Assembly (NCBI GenBank): GCA_020638905.1
Contig: JACKHP010000001.1
Location: 124,001-188,000 of the forward strand
Origin: Planctomycetota bacterium
GTDB lineage: Bacteria; Planctomycetota; B15-G4
Reading direction: 5' to 3'
DNA length: 64,000 nt
The notes below the pieces were generated by a model. That model was not told the DNA's origin. It ran no database searches and worked only from the letters and a program-made list of their open reading frames with translations. Below are positions 60,128-64,000 of this stretch, one piece after another (the first letter of the stretch is position 1; every line of letters starts with the position of its first letter). The position numbers and the translations under genes were made by a program.

Positions 60128-62146
60128 ATGCCCGCCCGCTCCGCCGCCAGACCCGGACATCCTCTCGCGCGCGGCGCAGGGGTCGGACTGCTGGCGTTCG
60201 TCCTGGTCGCGGCGCAGGATCCCGTGACCGAGCCCGCCGGGCAGCTCGACGACCTCTCGTCGCTCTCGCTCGAGGACCTGCTCGGCCTGCAGGTCGAGAC
60301 GGTGAGCGGCGCGTCGCGCCACGTCCAGGAACAGAGGGAGGCGCCGTCGGCGGTGACCGTGCTCACCGCGGAGGACGTGCGGCGACACGGCTGGCGCACG
60401 CTGTCCGACGCGTTGCGCAGCGTGCGCGGCGTCGACGTGACCGACGACCGCAGCTACGAGCACCTCGGACTGCGCGGCTTCAACCCGCTCGGCGACTACA
60501 ACAGCCGCGTGCTGCTGCTGATCGACGGGCACCGCATGAACGACCCGGTGTACGACACCGCGACGATCGGGCTCGACCTGCCGCTCGACCTCGATCTCGT
60601 CGAGCGCATCGAGCTCGTGCGCGGTCCCGGGTCGGCGCTCTACGGGAGCAACGCGTTCTTCGGCGTGATCAACATCGTCACGCGCAAGGCGTCCGACATC
60701 GCCGGCGCGGAGCTGGCGGCGGGCGTGGGCAGCCGCGGCCTGCGCCTCGGCCGCGGGACCTGGGGCGGCGAGATCGACGACGGGACCTCGCTCGTCGCCT
60801 CCGTCTCGGGCACGGGCTCCGACGGCGACCGCTACGACTATCCGGAGTACTCGGGCGACCCGACGGGAGGGCACGTGAGCGGCACCGACGGCGAGCGCGC
60901 GCGCTCGCTGTGGGTCGCGCTGACCCGCGGCGACGTGACCTTCACCGCGGCTTCCGGACGCCGTGCCAAGGACTTCCCGACCGGCTCCTACGAGTCGGTG
61001 ATCGGCGACGACCGCAACGTGACGCGGGACGCCCACACGTGGCTCGACGCCGCGTGGCATCCCGAGTCCGATGGTCCGTGGGACGTGACCGCGCGCGCGT
61101 TCTACGACGACTACTCGTACTTCGGCACGTACGTCTACGACGACGGCGGGACGTACGTGAACCACGATCGCGGCGAGGGGCGCACCCTCGGCGGCGAGCT
61201 TCTGGTCTCCAATTCGTCGATCGAAGGGCACCGGCTGACCCTCGGCGGCGAAGTGCGCGACGACTACCGCCAGGACCAGTCGAACTACGACTCGGACGTC
61301 TACCTCGACGTGCACGACGCGAGCACGACGTGGGGCGTCTTCGCCCAGGACGAGATCGCGCTGGCCGACACTCTCGGTCTCACTGCGGGCATGCGCTACG
61401 ACCGCGACACCGACTTCGGCGGCACGCTCAATCCGCGTCTGGCCCTGGTCTGGACGCCGCGCGAGCAGAGCACCGTCAAGCTGCTCGCGGGTGACGCCTA
61501 TCGCGCGCCGAACGCCTTCGAGGCCTCGTATCACGACGGCTTCGTGACGACCAAGCCGAACCCCGACCTCGACCCCGAGACGATCCGCACCTACGAGCTC
61601 GTGTGGGAGGAGGACCTGGCCGAGGGCGTGCGCAGCAGCATCTCGCTCTGGCGCTACGCGCTGACCGACCTGATCACCCAGGTCGTCGACCCGGCCGACG
61701 GGCTGCTCGTGTTCGAGAACGTCGACCGCGTCGACGCGCACGGCGTCGAGTTCGAGGTCGAGGGTCGCTTCGAGTCGGGTTGGCGCACGCGCCTCAGCCA
61801 GGTCTGGCAGCAGGCCGAGGACGGCGAGGGTCAGCCGCTCACGAACAGTCCCGACCACCTCACCAAGGCCTCGCTGCTCGCGCCGCTCGTCGACGAGTCG
61901 CTGTGGCTCGGTCTCGAGCTGCAGCACACGGGAGAACGGCGCACGCTGGCCGGCGACCGATCGCGCGCGGCGCTCGTGACGAACCTCACGCTGCGCCTGC
62001 TGACCGACGACGACTGGGACCTCTCGGCGACGGTCACGAACCTGTTCGACGTGGCCGTCGAGGCACCCGGCGGTTCCGACCTGGCCCAGGACGTGCTCGC
62101 GTTACCCGGCCGCGCGCTGGTCGTCCAGGGACGGAAGCGTTTCTGA
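60128..62146 (+). CDS. TonB-dependent outer-membrane receptor
   Basis: The ATG at 60128 gives 672 residues with an export signal (GAGVGLLAFVLVAAQ). The plug domain spans about 55-170: REAPSAVTVLTAEDVRRHGW, LSDALRSVRGVDVTDD, LLIDGHRMNDPVYDTATIG and IELVRGPGSALYGSNAFFGV, then INIVTR. The barrel of about 500 residues follows, ending VQGRKRF with the terminal Phe typical of outer-membrane proteins. The plug is close to BtuB/CirA-like receptors; the ligand cannot be read. No cobalamin riboswitch is seen upstream. A secreted peptidase gene is divergent from it. Confidence 0.95.
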   Translation: MPARSAARPGHPLARGAGVGLLAFVLVAAQDPVTEPAGQLDDLSSLSLEDLLGLQVETVSGASRHVQEQREAPSAVTVLTAEDVRRHGWRTLSDALRSVRGVDVTDDRSYEHLGLRGFNPLGDYNSRVLLLIDGHRMNDPVYDTATIGLDLPLDLDLVERIELVRGPGSALYGSNAFFGVINIVTRKASDIAGAELAAGVGSRGLRLGRGTWGGEIDDGTSLVASVSGTGSDGDRYDYPEYSGDPTGGHVSGTDGERARSLWVALTRGDVTFTAASGRRAKDFPTGSYESVIGDDRNVTRDAHTWLDAAWHPESDGPWDVTARAFYDDYSYFGTYVYDDGGTYVNHDRGEGRTLGGELLVSNSSIEGHRLTLGGEVRDDYRQDQSNYDSDVYLDVHDASTTWGVFAQDEIALADTLGLTAGMRYDRDTDFGGTLNPRLALVWTPREQSTVKLLAGDAYRAPNAFEASYHDGFVTTKPNPDLDPETIRTYELVWEEDLAEGVRSSISLWRYALTDLITQVVDPADGLLVFENVDRVDAHGVEFEVEGRFESGWRTRLSQVWQQAEDGEGQPLTNSPDHLTKASLLAPLVDESLWLGLELQHTGERRTLAGDRSRAALVTNLTLRLLTDDDWDLSATVTNLFDVAVEAPGGSDLAQDVLALPGRALVVQGRKRF

Positions 62147-62433
62147 GCGGCTCGCCGCCCGGATCGTCGTGACCGGGGTGGCATCCGCCGGGCGCCGGGC
62201 GGCGAACCTGAGGGGCGCGGCCGTTCTCCCGCGCTCTCGTGGAGGTCCGACTCCGCGATGTGCCCTGGGCTCCCGCAATCCCATCGGATGTCTGCGAATC
62301 TCGATGGAATCGCGCCGAGGACGTGGGCAAGATCGCTCAGTTCGGTCCCCCCCCGAAGTCAAGCGGCCCAGGAATGCCTCACGCTTCCTCCCCGGCCGAC
62401 CGATCCTCTCCACGCACCCTTGGACGAAAACCG

Positions 62434-64000
62434 ATGCAGCACTCCCCCCTGCGTACGTGCCTCCTGATCGGCACCCTGGGCGGCATCGTGTCGGCCCAGT
62501 CGACCTTCGACTCGGCCCCTCCCGGTCCCGTGACCGCCACCGCCGGCGAGTCGTTCGACGCGGCCTGGGCCGACGTCGACGGTGACGGCGACCTCGACCT
62601 GTACGTCGCCGCCGGATCGGGCGCCGTGGCGAACCACCTCTACCTGGTGGGCGACGACGGCGGCTTCACCGCGGTGGCCGGGGACCCGGCCGTGACCGTG
62701 ACCGGCAACTCGTCCGGCGTCGCGTTCGGCGACCTCGACGGCGACGGCGACCTCGACTTGGTGGTCACCAACCGCAACGGCGCCAACAACAACTACTTCG
62801 TGAACCAGGGCGGGACGCAGGGCGGCGTCGAGGGCACCTTCGCGAGCAAGCTCTCGTCGATCGTGGCGACCGACGGAGGCAACTCGCGCGCGGTCTCGCT
62901 GGGTGACGTCGACGGTGACGGCGACCTCGACGTGTTCGTGGCGAACATCGGCGGCACCAACGCGCTCTACCGCAACCAGGGCGGCGCGCAGGGCGGCACC
63001 GAGGGCAGCTTCACGAAGGTCACCGTGGGACAGGCCGTGACCGACGTCGGCGACTCGACCGACGCGGTCTTCTGCGACCTCGACGGCGACGGCGACCTCG
63101 ACCTGTACGTCACGAACGACGGCGGGGAGGACGACTTCCTCTACTTCAACAACGGCGCGGGGCTGCTCGTGAAGCAGACCGGCGTCGTCCCTGCCGACCA
63201 GGGCGGCGACTCGCGCGCGGTGGCGGCCGGTGACCTCGACGGCGACGGCGACCTCGAGCTGTTCGTGGCCAACTTCCTCGAGGACAACGCGCTGTACGTG
63301 AACCAGGGCGGCGTCCAGGGCGGCACCCAGGGCACCTGGGTGCGTACGCTCGCGGGTCCTCCGGTGTCCGACGGCGCGGCCTCGCTCGACGCGGCCTTCG
63401 CCGACATCGATCTCGACGGCGACCTCGACCTCGCCGTCGCGAACTGCTGTGGCCAGGACAACCTCCTCTACCGCAACGACGGTACGGGCGTGCTCACGCG
63501 CGTGACCCAGGGTCCCGTGGTGACGGACGGCGGCTCGTCGAACGCGGTGGTCTTCGGCGACTACGACAAGGACGGTGCGCCCGACCTCTTCGTCGCGAAC
63601 TCGACCCTCTCCGGGAGCAGCCTCGACTTCCTCTACCTGGGTCGCACCGCGGGCACGTTCGCGCGCCTGAGCGGTGTCGACGTCGTGACCGAGGCGGCCT
63701 CGTCCTTCGACGTGGCCGTGGGGGACGTCGACGGCGACGGCGACGAGGACGTCCTCGCGATCACGACCATCGGCCAGCCGAACGTCCTGTGGATCAACCA
63801 GGGCGGCGTCCAGGCCGGCGTCGAGGGCGAGTTCGCGCAGCAGGTCTCGGGCCCGCTCGTGAACGGCACCTCGAACGGGTTCGCGGCCGAGTTCGGCGAC
63901 CTCGACGGCGACGGTGACCTCGACCTCGCGATCGCCAACCGGCAGGGCCAGGACAACGAGCTGTACACCAACCAGGGCGGTGCCCAGGCCGGCCTCGAGG
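62434..64000 (+). CDS. secreted FG-GAP/VCBS protein, cut by the window end
   Basis: The ATG at 62434 opens a frame without stop to the last base (522 codons). A signal peptide covers about 1-22 (CLLIGTLGGIVSAQ). At least nine VCBS-type units of about 57-62 residues follow, with strong calcium loops such as WADVDGDGDLDLYVAA, FGDLDGDGDLDLVVTN and VGDVDGDGDEDVLAI. Many are followed by YRNQGG or YVNQGG, the form found in ASPIC/UnbV-associated repeats. Whether the protein ends in the PFKGG/SNGL domain cannot be seen. The 287-base gap before it contains no recognisable element. Confidence 0.9.
   Translation, partial: MQHSPLRTCLLIGTLGGIVSAQSTFDSAPPGPVTATAGESFDAAWADVDGDGDLDLYVAAGSGAVANHLYLVGDDGGFTAVAGDPAVTVTGNSSGVAFGDLDGDGDLDLVVTNRNGANNNYFVNQGGTQGGVEGTFASKLSSIVATDGGNSRAVSLGDVDGDGDLDVFVANIGGTNALYRNQGGAQGGTEGSFTKVTVGQAVTDVGDSTDAVFCDLDGDGDLDLYVTNDGGEDDFLYFNNGAGLLVKQTGVVPADQGGDSRAVAAGDLDGDGDLELFVANFLEDNALYVNQGGVQGGTQGTWVRTLAGPPVSDGAASLDAAFADIDLDGDLDLAVANCCGQDNLLYRNDGTGVLTRVTQGPVVTDGGSSNAVVFGDYDKDGAPDLFVANSTLSGSSLDFLYLGRTAGTFARLSGVDVVTEAASSFDVAVGDVDGDGDEDVLAITTIGQPNVLWINQGGVQAGVEGEFAQQVSGPLVNGTSNGFAAEFGDLDGDGDLDLAIANRQGQDNELYTNQGGAQAGLE

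Overview
The window is about 70% GC and densely coded. Most gene starts are ATG or GTG. The gene content points to a Planctomycetota bacterium or a close relative: Ser/Thr kinases carrying WD40 repeats, an ECF sigma factor of the planctomycete-rich Sigma70_ECF type overlapping such a kinase, a second sigma factor fused to a membrane anchor and carboxypeptidase-regulatory-like repeats, and many secreted FG-GAP, SBBP, CHRD and beta-helix proteins. A TonB-dependent receptor and an RND pump show a Gram-negative type envelope. No rRNA, CRISPR array, insertion sequence or phage gene was recognised. The taxonomic placement is an inference from gene content.

Layout. 1-2.7 kb: the end of an unidentified gene running into a CAT-anticodon tRNA, then a secreted CarboxypepD_reg-like protein. 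2.9-4.3 kb: a BtrH-like protein. 4.5-17.5 kb: an island of seven secreted-protein genes and one gene remnant, all sharing a C-terminal (once N-terminal) domain of about 110 residues, called here the PFKGG/SNGL domain. 17.7-26.2 kb: a signalling block with an ECF sigma/kinase operon facing a second kinase that ends in a CBM9-like domain. 26.4-31.2 kb: glutaminyl-tRNA synthetase fused to a YqeY-like tail, a lipoprotein/SRPBCC pair, and another PFKGG/SNGL protein beside a hexanucleotide array. 31.4-36 kb: a TetR regulator divergent from an SRPBCC protein and a hydrolase, then a second hexanucleotide array with a gene scar and an integrin-like FG-GAP protein. 36.2-47 kb: a receiver-like/DUF3052 protein, ammonium transporter, DinB protein, sigma-factor fusion, CHRD protein, hydrolase and Ski2-like helicase. 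47-52.4 kb: an SBBP protein of mosaic composition, an EEP-family enzyme, an FG-GAP-like envelope protein and a small membrane methyltransferase-like protein. 52.4-57.6 kb: an RND efflux operon and an HNH nuclease. 57.8-64 kb: DinB and M28 peptidase genes divergent from a TonB receptor, then an FG-GAP protein cut by the window end.

The main theme is the PFKGG/SNGL domain. It sits on at least ten otherwise unrelated secreted proteins (propellers, solenoids, CHRD, SBBP) and on two partial gene scars. Three full-length FG-GAP proteins carry 7, 14 and 21 repeats, which fits one, two and three seven-bladed propellers. The duplications, 3-prime scars and near-identical 3-prime ends suggest that the domain, with its downstream sequence, is a hot spot for recombination that builds new surface proteins. 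All functional statements rest on sequence reading alone; no searches were run.
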